The translations under genes were made by a program, and so were the position numbers. Positions 18,716-27,967 of a stretch of DNA of 64,000 nt are shown piece after piece (position 1 is the stretch's first letter; each line of letters starts with the position of its first letter). The stretch spans positions 2,480,001-2,544,000 of the forward strand of contig NZ_CP077077.1 of assembly GCF_019139675.1 (NCBI RefSeq), read 5' to 3'. The notes beneath the pieces are model-generated. The model saw only the letters and a program-made list of their open reading frames with translations, was not told where the DNA came from and did no database searches. The DNA is from Pseudomonas maumuensis. Its GTDB lineage: Bacteria; Pseudomonadota; Gammaproteobacteria; Pseudomonadales; Pseudomonadaceae.

Positions 18716-20146
18716 ATGGGCGTACTACTGAACCTGGTCGAACGCAACCTGCACGAAGTGCAGGTCGATGCCGACCGCATGCTGTTCCATATCCCCAGCA
18801 GTTCGCTGTTCGCCACCGATGCGGTGACCGGCGGCATCATCGACACCCTGCGCCGCCAGGGCTGTTCCGCCGAGGAGCTGCTGCAGCAGCTCGGCCAGCA
18901 GTTCGACGGGCAGGACATCGAGGAAACCCTGCGCGAGCTGATCGCCCTGGAAGTGGTCAGCGACGGCTCGCCGCTGACCCCGGAAATCGCCCTGAAACAG
19001 GTCGAGCGCACCGCGCTGAACACCGTGGTGCTCAACGTCAACACCGGCTGCAATCTGAGCTGCACGTACTGCTACAAGGAGGACCTCGACAAGCCCTCCG
19101 CCGGCAAGAAGATGAATAGTGCCACCGCCGAAGCCTCGGTGGAGATGCTGCTCGAGGAGTCGCCGAACGAGGAGCGCTACAGCGTGGTGTTCTTCGGCGG
19201 CGAGCCGCTGTCCAACCGGGCGTTGATCGAGCACATGGTGGCGTATTGCGAGCGGCGTTTCGCCGAGGCGGGCAAGCAGGTCGAGTTCATCATGACCACC
19301 AATGCCACGCTGCTCAGCGAAGAGATCGTCGACTGGCTCGATGCCCACCGCTTCGGCCTGTCGATCAGCATCGACGGGCCCAAGACCGTGCATGACCGCA
19401 ACCGCATCACCGTGGGCGGGCAGGGCACCTACGACGTGGTGCGGCGCAAGGCCGACATGCTGCTGTCGCGCTACCGCAGCCGGCCAGTGGGCGCGCGGGT
19501 GACCCTGACCCGTGGCATCACCGATGTCGAGACCATCTGGAACCACCTGTTCAACGAGGTGGGTTTCGCCGAGGTGGGGTTCGCCCCGGTGACCTCCGGT
19601 GACATGGCCGACTTCAACCTCACCGGCGACGAGCTGGTGCAGGTGTTCGCCAACATGAAGGCCCTGGGCCGACGGTACCTGGAAGCGGCGCTGGAGCACC
19701 GCAACATCGGCTTCTCCAACCTGCACCAGCTGATCACCGACATTCACGAAGGCCACAAGAAGGCCCTGCCATGCGGTGCCGGGCTGAAGATGCTGGCGGT
19801 GGATCACGAGGGCGAGTTGAACCTGTGCCACCGCTTCACCGGCTCCAGCCTGCCGACCTTCGGCAATGTGCATCAGGGCGTGAAGCAGGCGCAGCTCAAC
19901 GATTTTCTCTCGCAGCGCCTGGACCGCAGCGGCACCGGCTGCGACAGCTGCCGCATCCGCAACCTGTGTTCCGGCGGTTGCTACCACGAAAGTTACGCCC
20001 GCTACGGCGACCCGCAGCACCCGACCTACCACTATTGCGAGCTGATGCGCGACTGGGTCGACTTCGGCATCGAGGTCTACAGCCGCATCATGGCCGTTAA
20101 CCCGGCCTTCATCGATCGCTACATCACTCCCCGGAAGGCGCACTGA
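18716..20146 (+). CDS. qhpD: Radical SAM/SPASM enzyme QhpD, forms thioether cross-links in the gamma subunit
   Basis: Cytoplasmic protein of 476 residues with the radical SAM signature CNLSCTYCY (Cys112, Cys116, Cys119). The [10 protein letters not shown]-binding loop follows, and the C-terminal SPASM region has [20 protein letters not shown] and [11 protein letters not shown] for auxiliary iron-sulfur clusters. QhpD makes three Cys-to-Asp/Glu thioether bonds in the gamma-subunit precursor. The gene sits between the alpha and gamma subunit genes, the order seen in known qhp operons, and ends 1 bp before the qhpC ATG. GGGAGG lies upstream of its start. Confidence 0.95.
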   Translation: MGVLLNLVERNLHEVQVDADRMLFHIPSSSLFATDAVTGGIIDTLRRQGCSAEELLQQLGQQFDGQDIEETLRELIALEVVSDGSPLTPEIALKQVERTALNTVVLNVNTGCNLSCTYCYKEDLDKPSAGKKMNSATAEASVEMLLEESPNEERYSVVFFGGEPLSNRALIEHMVAYCERRFAEAGKQVEFIMTTNATLLSEEIVDWLDAHRFGLSISIDGPKTVHDRNRITVGGQGTYDVVRRKADMLLSRYRSRPVGARVTLTRGITDVETIWNHLFNEVGFAEVGFAPVTSGDMADFNLTGDELVQVFANMKALGRRYLEAALEHRNIGFSNLHQLITDIHEGHKKALPCGAGLKMLAVDHEGELNLCHRFTGSSLPTFGNVHQGVKQAQLNDFLSQRLDRSGTGCDSCRIRNLCSGGCYHESYARYGDPQHPTYHYCELMRDWVDFGIEVYSRIMAVNPAFIDRYITPRKAH

Positions 20147-20147
20147 C

Positions 20148-20471
20148 ATGAAGCACCTCAAACCGCTGAACAACAAGGCGCGCATCCTCGAGCAGGCGGC
20201 CGCCGAAGACCGCGTCGAGGAAGTGCTGGCGATGAGCGCCGTGGCCGGCTGCACCGCCACCACCGACCCGGGCTGGGAAGTGGACGCCTTCGGTGGCGTC
20301 AGCTCGCTGTGCCAGCCGATGGAGGCCGACTTGTACGGTTGCTCCGACCCTTGCTGGTGGCCAGCCCAGGTGCCGGACATGATGAGCACCTACCAGGACT
20401 GGAACGCCCAGGCGACCAACTCCGCCGAAGACTGGCGCAACCTCGGCACCGTATTCCCGAAAGACAAATAG
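20148..20471 (+). CDS. qhpC: Quinohemoprotein amine dehydrogenase gamma subunit, CTQ-bearing, with leader
   Basis: Precursor of 107 residues. Residues 1-28 form the leader, ending EEVLA; the mature subunit is 79 residues. In mature numbering Cys7, Glu16, Cys27, Asp33, Cys37, Cys41, Trp43 and Asp49 are all present at the positions known to form the three thioether cross-links (7-16, 27-33, 41-49) and the cysteine tryptophylquinone (37-43). There is no Sec signal, in line with export by the QhpF transporter. This small gene carries the catalytic cofactor of the enzyme. Confidence 0.95.
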   Translation: MKHLKPLNNKARILEQAAAEDRVEEVLAMSAVAGCTATTDPGWEVDAFGGVSSLCQPMEADLYGCSDPCWWPAQVPDMMSTYQDWNAQATNSAEDWRNLGTVFPKDK

Positions 20472-20490
20472 AACGACAAGGGGAAACCGC

Positions 20491-21612
20491 ATGAAACCTG
20501 GATTCTGCGCGCAACTCGCGCTCACCGTCGCTGCCACGGCCTGCGCCTGGGCGGCCCAGGCCGACGACGCAGGCAAGGCCCTGAAGGCCGGCCATGAATA
20601 CCTGATCGCTACTAATTACCCGAACAACCTGCACGTGGTCGAGGTGGCCAGCGACACGCTGTACAAGACCTGCCGCATGCCCGATTCGTTCGGCCCCGGC
20701 ACGGCGATGATGGCGCCGGACAACCGCACCGCCTACGTGCTCAACAATCATTTCGCCGATATCTATGGCATCGACCTGGACAGCTGCAAGACCACCTTCC
20801 ACGCCAACCTGTCCAGCGTGCCGGGCGAGGTCGGCAAGGCCATGTACTCCTTCGCCATCAGCCCCGACGGGAAGGAGGTGTACGCCACGGTCAACCCCAG
20901 CCAGCGCCTGAACGACCACTATGTGGTCAAGCCGCCGCGCCTGGAGGTGTTCCGCACCGGCGACGGCCTGGATGCCAAGCCCGTGCGCACCTTCCCGATG
21001 CCGCGCCAGGTGTACCTGATGCGCGCCGCCGACGACGGCAGTCTCTATGTGGCCGGGCCGGATATCTACAAGCTGGACGTCAACACCGGCAAATACACCG
21101 TCGCGCTGCCGCTGCGCAGCTGGAACCGCCCGGGCTACAGCGCGCCGGACGTGCTGTACTTCTGGCCGCACCAGAGTTCGTTGCACGAGTTCTCGATGCT
21201 CTACACCATCGCCAGGTTCAAGGACGCCAAGCAGGACCCGGCCACCGCCGAGCCGCTTTACGGCTACCTGAGCATCGACCTGAAGACCGGCAAGGCCCAT
21301 ACCCAGGAGTTCGCCGAGCTGACCGAGCTGTACTTCACCGGCTTGCGTTCGCCGAAGGATCCGAACCAGATGTATGGCGTGCTCAATCGCCTGGCCAAGT
21401 ACGACATCACCCAGCGCAAACTGATCAAGGCGGCTAGTCTGGAGCACACCTACTACTGCGTGACCTTCGACAAGGCCGGCGACAAGCTCTACCTGGGCGG
21501 GACGTTCAACGACCTGGCGGTGTTCGACCCCAATACGCTGGAGAAGGTGGGGAACATTAAGCTGCCCGGTGGCGACATGTCGACCACCACGCCGCAGGTG
21601 TTCATTCGGTAG
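20491..21612 (+). CDS. qhpB: Quinohemoprotein amine dehydrogenase beta subunit (beta-propeller)
   Basis: Periplasmic protein of 373 residues with a Sec signal peptide (LALTVAATACAWAAQAD) and a seven-bladed beta-propeller type repeat pattern (HVVEVASDTLYKTC, YVLNNHFADIYGIDLDSC, AVFDPNTLEKVGNIKLPGGD). In the heterotrimer it packs over the gamma subunit and forms part of the active-site pocket. GGGGAAA precedes the ATG, 19 bp after qhpC. Last gene of the operon; a strong REP pair follows. Confidence 0.93.
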   Translation: MKPGFCAQLALTVAATACAWAAQADDAGKALKAGHEYLIATNYPNNLHVVEVASDTLYKTCRMPDSFGPGTAMMAPDNRTAYVLNNHFADIYGIDLDSCKTTFHANLSSVPGEVGKAMYSFAISPDGKEVYATVNPSQRLNDHYVVKPPRLEVFRTGDGLDAKPVRTFPMPRQVYLMRAADDGSLYVAGPDIYKLDVNTGKYTVALPLRSWNRPGYSAPDVLYFWPHQSSLHEFSMLYTIARFKDAKQDPATAEPLYGYLSIDLKTGKAHTQEFAELTELYFTGLRSPKDPNQMYGVLNRLAKYDITQRKLIKAASLEHTYYCVTFDKAGDKLYLGGTFNDLAVFDPNTLEKVGNIKLPGGDMSTTTPQVFIR

Positions 21613-21621
21613 AGCGGTGTT

Positions 21622-21715
21622 GGCCCTATCGCCGGCAAGCCGGCTCCCACAGGTACGGTGCTGCCCTCGGGCCTGCAGCGATCTCTGTGGGAGCCGGCTT
21701 GCCGGCGATAGGGCC
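21622..21715. repeat. REP inverted pair with 31-bp perfect arms, likely end of qhp transcript
   Basis: Two REP copies in opposite orientation, perfectly complementary over 31 bp including flanking GGCCCTAT. The pair would form a long hairpin at the end of the qhpADCB message and upstream of the next gene, acting as mRNA stabiliser or partial terminator. Confidence 0.85.
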
Positions 21716-21750
21716 GGATCAATTCCTACAAGAACAACAAGAGACACCCC

Positions 21751-23433
21751 ATGACCCAGCCCAGCCACACCGTAGGCAGCAACGCCATTCCCTTGCTCAA
21801 TTCGTGCATCGGCGACGCCTTCGACGCCACCGTCGCCCGCTTCCCCGACCGCGAGGCCCTGATCGTCCGCCATCAGCAGTTGCGCTACACCTGGCGGCAG
21901 CTGGCCGATGCGGTCGATCGCCACGCCCGCGCACTCATGGCCCTGGGCGTACAGGTCGGCGACCGTCTGGGCATCTGGGCGCCCAATTGCGCCGAGTGGT
22001 GCATCACCCAATTCGCCAGCGCCAAGATCGGCGCGATCCTGGTCAACATCAACCCGGCCTACCGCAGCAGCGAGCTGGAATACGCCCTGGGCCAGTCGGC
22101 CTGCCAGTGGGTGATCTGCGCCGACGCCTTCAAGACTTCCGACTATCACGCCATGCTGCTGGGCCTGGTGCCTGAACTCGGCACCTGCCGAGCGGGCGAG
22201 CTGCAAAGCGCGCGGCTGCCCGCGTTGCGTGGTGTCACCAGTCTGGCGGCCAATCCACCTGATGGCTTCCTGGCCTGGTCGACGTTGCAGGACCGCGCCG
22301 CACAAACCAACGCCCAACAGTTGGCGGTACGGCAGGCCAGCCTGCACCGGCACGCGCCGATCAACATCCAGTACACCTCCGGTACCACCGGCTTCCCCAA
22401 GGGCGCGACCCTCAGCCACCACAACATCCTCAACAACGGCTACATGGTCGGCGAAAGCCTCGGATTGACCGAGCAAGACCGGCTGGTGGTACCGGTGCCG
22501 CTGTACCACTGCTTCGGCATGGTCATGGCCAACCTAGGCTGCATGACCCACGGCAGCACCCTGATCTACCCCAACGACGCCTTCGATCCGCTGCTCACCC
22601 TGCAAGCGGTTGCCGAGGAACGTGCCACCGCCCTGTACGGCGTACCGACCATGTTCATCGCCGAACTCGACCACCCGCGTCGCCATGAATTCGACCTGTC
22701 CAGCCTGCGCACCGGGATCATGGCTGGCGCCACCTGTCCGATCGAGGTGATGCGCCGGGTGATCGACGAGATGCACATGGGCGAGGTGCAGATCGCCTAT
22801 GGCATGACCGAGACCAGCCCGGTGTCGTTGCAGACCGGCGCCGCCGACGACCTGGAGCGCCGGGTGACCAGCGTCGGCCGCACCCAGCCGTGGCTGCAGA
22901 ACAAGGTGATCGACAGCGAGGGCCGCACGGTGACGCGCGGCGAGATCGGCGAGCTGTGTACCCGCGGTTACAGCGTGATGCTCGGCTACTGGGACAACCC
23001 CAAAGCCACCGCCGAAAGCATCGACGCCGAGGGCTGGATGCACACCGGCGACCTGGCGGTGATGGACGAACAGGGCTACGTGCGCATCGTCGGGCGCAGC
23101 AAGGACATGATCATCCGCGGTGGCGAGAACATCTATCCGCGGGAGCTGGAGGAGTTCTTCTTCACCCACCCGGCGGTGGCCGACGTGCAGGTGATCGGCA
23201 TTCCCTGCAGCCGCTATGGTGAGGAGATCGTCGCCTGGATTCGCCTGCACCCGGGGCAGGTGCTGGGCGAGGAGGAACTGCGTGAATGGGCGCGGGCGCG
23301 CATCGCGCATTTCAAGGTGCCGCGCCATTTGCGCTTCGTCGACGAGTTCCCGATGACAGTGACCGGCAAGGTGCAGAAGTTCCGGATGCGCGAGATCAGC
23401 ATCGAGGAACTGGCGGGCGGCCAGGGGCGGTAG
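21751..23433 (+). CDS. AMP-forming acyl-CoA synthetase
   Basis: Protein of 560 residues of the ANL superfamily: P-loop-like [30 protein letters not shown] (A5), the [10 protein letters not shown] and GDLAVMD segments and the hinge [20 protein letters not shown], ending with the catalytic Lys in [11 protein letters not shown]. It activates a carboxylic acid to its CoA thioester with ATP. The nearby acyl-CoA dehydrogenase and 3-hydroxyacyl-CoA hydrolase-like genes suggest a short- or branched-chain acyl substrate. Convergent with the TetR gene, which may regulate it. The exact substrate is not predictable. Confidence 0.9.
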   Translation: MTQPSHTVGSNAIPLLNSCIGDAFDATVARFPDREALIVRHQQLRYTWRQLADAVDRHARALMALGVQVGDRLGIWAPNCAEWCITQFASAKIGAILVNINPAYRSSELEYALGQSACQWVICADAFKTSDYHAMLLGLVPELGTCRAGELQSARLPALRGVTSLAANPPDGFLAWSTLQDRAAQTNAQQLAVRQASLHRHAPINIQYTSGTTGFPKGATLSHHNILNNGYMVGESLGLTEQDRLVVPVPLYHCFGMVMANLGCMTHGSTLIYPNDAFDPLLTLQAVAEERATALYGVPTMFIAELDHPRRHEFDLSSLRTGIMAGATCPIEVMRRVIDEMHMGEVQIAYGMTETSPVSLQTGAADDLERRVTSVGRTQPWLQNKVIDSEGRTVTRGEIGELCTRGYSVMLGYWDNPKATAESIDAEGWMHTGDLAVMDEQGYVRIVGRSKDMIIRGGENIYPRELEEFFFTHPAVADVQVIGIPCSRYGEEIVAWIRLHPGQVLGEEELREWARARIAHFKVPRHLRFVDEFPMTVTGKVQKFRMREISIEELAGGQGR

Positions 23434-23441
23434 TCGCCCCT
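23423..23441. terminator. Hairpin between convergent acyl-CoA ligase and tetR genes
   Basis: AGGGGCG/CGCCCCT with a GTAGT loop. It overlaps the ligase stop codon and lies 5 bp from the TetR stop. No clear U-run, so assignment is moderate. Confidence 0.5.
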
Positions 23442-23445
23442 GAGT

Positions 23446-24003
23446 TCAGGCGTGGGCCCGCGCGCCGTTGAGGAACAGCTGCTCCACGGTCTGCGCGGTG
23501 TTGGCGCTGGCGGCGCGGCCACGGCGCTCGGCATCGACCATGCCGTAGATCATGGTCATGAACATCTCGGTGAACACCGCCGCGCTGATGTCGATGCGCA
23601 GCACGCCCAGTTGCTGGGCGCGCAGGAAGAACGCATCCATGGCCTGGGTGTAGGCCTGCCAGCGCAGATCCTCGGCGTTGTTGAGCAGGGTGTCGGGGCG
23701 GTACTGGAACATCAGGAACACCAGCATTTCGCGGTGCTTGAGATGTTCGGCGATCAGGTGGCGAATGCCGACCAAGGGTTCGGTGCGCTCCAGGTCGGCT
23801 TCCTGGATGACCTGGTTGAGCACTTGCTCGCCGTGGTCCTCGAGCAGGTTCACCAGGTTCTCGCGGGTGCCGCAGAAGCGGTGCAGGGTGGCCTTGCTGA
23901 CACCGGCGGTTTCCGCCAGTTCTTTCAGGGTGGCGCGGGGGTGGACGACAATGGCATGGGCCAGCGCCTTGAGCAGGCGTTCTTCTTGGAGGGATCTGCG
24001 CAT
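23446..24003 (-). CDS. TetR-family transcriptional regulator
   Basis: Protein of 185 residues with an N-terminal HTH (about 18-60: HAIVVHPRATLKELAETAGV then SKATLHRFCGTRENLVNLL) and an all-helical ligand-binding C-terminal part. It lies between acyl-CoA ligase and acyl-CoA dehydrogenase genes, so an acyl-CoA ligand is plausible. An inverted repeat in its own upstream region (24073-24092) could be its operator. The ATG used sits at the start of a typical short TetR N-terminus. Confidence 0.88.
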   Translation of the reverse strand: MRRSLQEERLLKALAHAIVVHPRATLKELAETAGVSKATLHRFCGTRENLVNLLEDHGEQVLNQVIQEADLERTEPLVGIRHLIAEHLKHREMLVFLMFQYRPDTLLNNAEDLRWQAYTQAMDAFFLRAQQLGVLRIDISAAVFTEMFMTMIYGMVDAERRGRAASANTAQTVEQLFLNGARAHA

Positions 24004-24072
24004 GTTGGACCTCGAGTCGGGGTTCGGCTGTCGGGCAGGCGAAAAGAGACGAAAGATCCACTACTGTATCAT

Positions 24073-24092
24073 ATGAGACGAATAAATCTCAT
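24073..24092. promoter_or_regulatory. Candidate TetR operator
   Basis: ATGAGACGAATAAATCTCAT: 6-bp arms ATGAGA/TCTCAT with an 8-bp AT-rich spacer, 70 bp upstream of the tetR start in an AT-rich patch likely to hold its promoter. Confidence 0.45.
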
Positions 24093-24108
24093 GCGCTGGG
24101 CAACTTAT

Positions 24109-24149
24109 CGCGGGTCAAGTGCTCCACCATGGAGTGGGCTCGACCCGCG
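24109..24149. terminator. Stem-loop after the acyl-CoA dehydrogenase gene
   Basis: Outer stem CGCGGGTC/GACCCGCG encloses a second hairpin CTCCA/TGGAG. It starts 10 bp past the acyl-CoA dehydrogenase stop on the minus strand. No U-run; likely a 3'-end hairpin separating this gene from tetR. Confidence 0.5.
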
Positions 24150-24158
24150 ATGGGAACG

Positions 24159-25310
24159 TCAGATCGGATAATGCTTCAACTCACGGGCGATCAGCATCCG
24201 TTGGATTTCGCTGGAGCCCTCGTAGATCTGGGTGATGCGTGCGTCCCGATAGTACTTCTCCACCGGGTAGTCTTCCAGGTAGCCGTAGCCGCCGTGGACC
24301 TGGATCGCCATCGAACAGACCCGCTCGGCCATCTCGGAGGCGAACAGCTTGGCCTGGGAGGCTTCCGACAGGCAAGGCTTGCCCGCGCTGCGCAGACGCG
24401 CGGCGTGCAGGATCAGCAGGCGGCTGGCGTTGATCTGCACCTGCATGTCGGCCAGCAGGTTGGCGATGCTCTGGTGCTCGTTGATCGGCTTGCCGAATTG
24501 GATGCGCTCGCGGGAGTAGGTCAGTGCCGCCTCGAAGGCTGCGCGGGCGATGCCCAGGGCCTGGGCGGCGATGCCGATGCGCCCGCCTTCGAGGTTGGAC
24601 AGGGCGATGGCCAGGCCCTTGCCGCGCTCGCCGAGCAGGTTGGCGGCCGGGATGCGGCAGTTGTCCAGGGTCACCGCGCAGGTGTCGGAGGCGCGGATGC
24701 CCATCTTGTGTTCGCTGCGGTCGACCTTGAACCCAGGGTTGTCGGTGGGCACCAGGAACGCAGAGAGGCCTTTCTTGCCCAGCTCCGGGTCGGTCACGGC
24801 GAAGACGATGGCCAGCTTGGCGCGGCGGGCATTGCTGACGAACTGCTTGGCGCCATTGATCACCCACTGGCCATCGACCAGTTCGGCGCGGGTACGCAGG
24901 TTGTGGGCCTCGGAGCCTGCCTGGGGCTCGGTCAGGCAGAAGCAGCCGATCACCTCGCCGCTGGCAAGTGGCGGCAGCCAGGCCTGCTGTTGTTCAGGCG
25001 TGCCGTAGGCCAGCAACGGGCCACAGCCCACCGAGTTGTGGATGCTCATCAGTGCCCCGATGGCGCCGTCGCCGGCGGCGATCTCCTCGACCGCCAGGGC
25101 ATAGGCGACGTAGTCGGTGTAGCTGCCGCCGAAGTCTTCCGGCACCACCATGCCGAGCAGGCCCAGCTCGCCCATCTTGCGTACCACGCCGTCATCGATC
25201 CAGGCGGCTTTCTCCCAGGCCTGGGCATGGGGGGCGATCTCGCCACGGGCGAAGTCGCGCGCCATGTCGCGGATCATTATCTGTTCTTCGCTCAGTTCCA
25301 GGTCTTGCAT
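24159..25310 (-). CDS. Acyl-CoA dehydrogenase, probably isobutyryl-CoA or short branched-chain type
   Basis: Flavoprotein of 383 residues. It shows the ACAD N-terminal helical domain, the beta domain with [13 protein letters not shown] and [13 protein letters not shown], and the C-terminal helical domain with [19 protein letters not shown] and the catalytic Glu in [10 protein letters not shown]. The reaction is alpha,beta-oxidation of an acyl-CoA with FAD, electrons going to ETF. Only 16 bp separates it from the upstream 3-hydroxyisobutyryl-CoA hydrolase-like gene on the same strand. This pairing is typical of valine catabolism, so isobutyryl-CoA is the best guess for the substrate. Confidence 0.9.
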   Translation of the reverse strand: MQDLELSEEQIMIRDMARDFARGEIAPHAQAWEKAAWIDDGVVRKMGELGLLGMVVPEDFGGSYTDYVAYALAVEEIAAGDGAIGALMSIHNSVGCGPLLAYGTPEQQQAWLPPLASGEVIGCFCLTEPQAGSEAHNLRTRAELVDGQWVINGAKQFVSNARRAKLAIVFAVTDPELGKKGLSAFLVPTDNPGFKVDRSEHKMGIRASDTCAVTLDNCRIPAANLLGERGKGLAIALSNLEGGRIGIAAQALGIARAAFEAALTYSRERIQFGKPINEHQSIANLLADMQVQINASRLLILHAARLRSAGKPCLSEASQAKLFASEMAERVCSMAIQVHGGYGYLEDYPVEKYYRDARITQIYEGSSEIQRMLIARELKHYPI

Positions 25311-25326
25311 CTGTGTACTCCCGGGC

Positions 25327-26397
25327 TCACAGGCCTTCGAAGAATTGGTCGACGCGCTGCGCGGTGAGTTCGCCCAGGGTCGGCGGGTTCCAGCGCGGCT
25401 GCTTGTCCTTGTCGATGATCAGGGCGCGCACGCCCTCGATGATGTCGCCGTACTCGAACCACTGGCGGTCGATGTGCAGTTCCATGGCGAAACAGTCTTC
25501 CAGGCTCAGGTGGCGGCCACGGCGCAGCAGCTCCAGGGTCACGGCCATGGCCAACGGCGAGCGGGTTTCCAGCAGGGCGGCGGTATCCAGCGCCCACGGG
25601 TGGCTGTTGCCGATGGTCACGGCGCGCAGTTGTTCGATGATGCTGGGCAGGTCGGGCAGGGCGAAGAAGTGGTCGATCACCGGGCGTAGGCGCGCCAGCG
25701 GGGCGTCCTCGAGCACCTGGGTGCCGAGCTTGGCCAGCAGGCCTTGCAGATCCTTGAGCGGGTGCTCGCCGAACACCAGGCGGTCCAGACCTTCATCCAG
25801 CGCGGCCAGCCTGGTGCTGTCCAGGTACCAGTCGGCCAGGCCGCAGTACAGGGCGTCGGCGGCCTTGACCTGGGTGCCGCTGACACCCAGGTAGATGCCC
25901 AGCTCGCCGGGCACGCGGGACAGGAAGTAGCTGCCGCCGACGTCCGGGAAGTAACCGATACCCACCTCGGGCATCCCCAGGCGGCTGCGCTCGGTGACGA
26001 TGCGCAGATCGCAGCCCTGGGCCAGGCCCATGCCACCGCCGAGGGTGAAGCCGTCCATCAATACCAGCACCGGCTTGCGGTAGCGGTGCAGGCACAGGTC
26101 CAGGGCATATTCCTCGACGAAGAAATCCTCGTGCAGCTTTTCGCCGGCCTTGAAACTGTCGTGCAGCGAGCGGATGTCGCCACCGGCGCAGAAGCCCTTG
26201 GGGCCCTCGCCACGCAGCATCACGGCTTTTACCTGCGGATCCTGCGCCCACTGGTCGAGGTGGTGCTGCAGGTTGCGCACCATGTCCAGGGTCAGGGCGT
26301 TGAGGCCGGCGGGGCGGTTGAGGGTGAGGTGGCCAATATGGTTGCGGACCTCGGCCAGTACCTGATCCGTTGCCGAGGGTTGAGCGTGCGCGGTCAT
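25327..26397 (-). CDS. Enoyl-CoA hydratase/isomerase family, 3-hydroxyisobutyryl-CoA hydrolase-like
   Basis: Crotonase-fold protein of 356 residues, longer than a plain enoyl-CoA hydratase (about 260), with the features of 3-hydroxyisobutyryl-CoA hydrolases. The oxyanion-hole segments are [11 protein letters not shown] and [17 protein letters not shown], and the diagnostic [20 protein letters not shown] block is present. Predicted to release 3-hydroxyisobutyrate from its CoA ester in valine breakdown. First gene of a two-gene unit with the acyl-CoA dehydrogenase. The 208-bp region upstream (26398-26605) holds no gene. Confidence 0.87.
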   Translation of the reverse strand: MTAHAQPSATDQVLAEVRNHIGHLTLNRPAGLNALTLDMVRNLQHHLDQWAQDPQVKAVMLRGEGPKGFCAGGDIRSLHDSFKAGEKLHEDFFVEEYALDLCLHRYRKPVLVLMDGFTLGGGMGLAQGCDLRIVTERSRLGMPEVGIGYFPDVGGSYFLSRVPGELGIYLGVSGTQVKAADALYCGLADWYLDSTRLAALDEGLDRLVFGEHPLKDLQGLLAKLGTQVLEDAPLARLRPVIDHFFALPDLPSIIEQLRAVTIGNSHPWALDTAALLETRSPLAMAVTLELLRRGRHLSLEDCFAMELHIDRQWFEYGDIIEGVRALIIDKDKQPRWNPPTLGELTAQRVDQFFEGL

Positions 26398-26605
26398 CGC
26401 GGTCTCCCTGCTTTGTTATTGATTTTCCAAGTGAAGTCCTGGAGTGCGCGAGCGGATCGGACGATCCTGTCATGCAAAATTACCTTGCACAATTGGCAAA
26501 TCTGCAGGGCTGCCGTGCGTTTTTGTCGTGAGTGCTCATAGCGGGCGCTGCTGTCTGCGGTGAGCATGCACGATACGGATTGCCACAGGAAAGGTCAGAA
26601 GGCAC

Positions 26606-27967
26606 TCATCGCACCCGGCTTGCCAACCATCCTTGGAACGCATCGACACGCGTTTCGTAGCCTCTTTTACAGGCATCGTCCCCGCCAGAAGTTATTGCCA
26701 CTTGTACGATACTGCTGTTTTCAATCAGGAACGCTGGGCCTCCGGAGTCTCCCTTGCAGGTGTTCTTTCCTTTCACGCTGAACGCTACGCGGCGATTTTC
26801 AATGTCGTCCACCCACCACGACGCTGCGCGTTTGATGCCTTCGCCAACTTTGTCGTTGTCCACCACGTCAAAGCCGAATCCTACAAATGTCAGGGAAACA
26901 CGTTGGTCGACAAGCTGTTCCCAGTTGGGATTTCCGCTATGCAGTCTTACCGGCGTGACCGATAGGTCTTCCTGGGTGTAAAGCAAAGCGATGTCGTCTT
27001 CCAGCGTGATGGGGTTGAATGAGTAGCCCGTAGCACTATCTCTTGGCAAGTCGAAGTCGATGACCTTTACCCGCGCGAACGCTGGGTCGTGCAGATTCGA
27101 GCCGAGCTTGAACGCCATATCGGTCAACTGTTTCTCATAACCGCTGATACAGTGTGCGGCCGTCAGTATGGTTCGCTTGCCAAGCACCGTCCCCGTACAG
27201 TGAAGAGATTCGCCCAGCATGATTGCGCCTACATTTTTATAGGCGTGTGTTTGCTTCCCTCCTACGATGTAGGGCTTTAACAAGCTTTTGCTGGCCAGTA
27301 TGGGGGCTTTGCGAATCCTTACATCGACACGGGCCGAGTTACCCGCCCGTTGCTCGCAGCATTCACCCTCGTTGCGTGTTGTGGTAGGGAGTTCGACGAA
27401 CAATTGCGTTGATGAGCCGGGCTCGGCCGTCAGTGTCAGGGAATGGCTCACCAAAGCTTTGCCCTGTGCCAGGTCGGTGCCATCGAGCAGTAGTTTGAAG
27501 GCGTTATTGCTGGACGTGCCAGCGATATCCACGATGTAGTCGGCTTTTGGATAATCCGGGTTGAAATGCAGGGTGATGGTGGCCGAGGAGCGTGCCGATG
27601 CCTGGGCACTCGTATCGTGTCCCAGGACACCCAGGCAGGTTCTATAACTACCACCCCGGGAAAATGAGCTACTGGTCAAGCTCAACGTCACGCTGCTGTC
27701 CGTTACCGAGCTTTGTGCATTAGCCTGGGCCGAGGTGTAGCTTTTTCTGCCGTACTCGAAGCACCCACTTGATTCGTCGCCCAGCAGGTTTGCCGACAAC
27801 TCCGTCGCGCCTTGTAGAACCTTGGGTAAAACGCCAAAGGCTTGCAGCGAGATATCGTTATCGGGCAAGACCTCGATGGTAAAAGGAGGGGGAGCAGCAG
27901 CCTGTACGCTTGCGCTGACGGCCAGTAATGCAACGAGCATTGACGAAGCCAGGTTGGGTACTGTCAT
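26606..27967 (-). CDS. Secreted trypsin-like serine protease with a large N-terminal domain
   Basis: Protein of 453 residues with a signal peptide (SSMLVALLAVSASVQAAA). Residues ~25-230 form a beta-rich domain of no recognised family. A chymotrypsin-fold domain starts with IVGG at residue 234 and has the full triad: His272 in TAAHC, Asp325 in EDDIALLY, Ser408 in GDSGGP. The IVGG after Tyr233 looks like a zymogen activation point, so the first 230 residues may be a propeptide or targeting domain. Its ATG overlaps the lipoprotein stop (ATGA), so the two are translationally coupled. Codon use is less GC-biased than the flanking genes. Substrate unknown. Confidence 0.85.
   Translation of the reverse strand: MTVPNLASSMLVALLAVSASVQAAAPPPFTIEVLPDNDISLQAFGVLPKVLQGATELSANLLGDESSGCFEYGRKSYTSAQANAQSSVTDSSVTLSLTSSSFSRGGSYRTCLGVLGHDTSAQASARSSATITLHFNPDYPKADYIVDIAGTSSNNAFKLLLDGTDLAQGKALVSHSLTLTAEPGSSTQLFVELPTTTRNEGECCEQRAGNSARVDVRIRKAPILASKSLLKPYIVGGKQTHAYKNVGAIMLGESLHCTGTVLGKRTILTAAHCISGYEKQLTDMAFKLGSNLHDPAFARVKVIDFDLPRDSATGYSFNPITLEDDIALLYTQEDLSVTPVRLHSGNPNWEQLVDQRVSLTFVGFGFDVVDNDKVGEGIKRAASWWVDDIENRRVAFSVKGKNTCKGDSGGPAFLIENSSIVQVAITSGGDDACKRGYETRVDAFQGWLASRVR

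Noticed and set aside
18725..20389. Long minus-strand open frame opposite qhpD
   Set aside because: qhpD has the radical SAM and SPASM cysteines in order. The antisense frame is a codon-bias shadow.
22376..22560. Second reading of the acyl-CoA ligase as a 4-coumarate:CoA ligase
   Set aside because: No aromatic-acid catabolic genes lie nearby, and the motifs are shared by all AMP-forming ligases, so no specific substrate was assigned.
26480..26520. TTGCACAATTGGCAA as an operator upstream of the 3-hydroxyisobutyryl-CoA hydrolase-like gene
   Set aside because: Only the outer four bases of each arm pair and there is no second copy, so support is too weak to list as a site.
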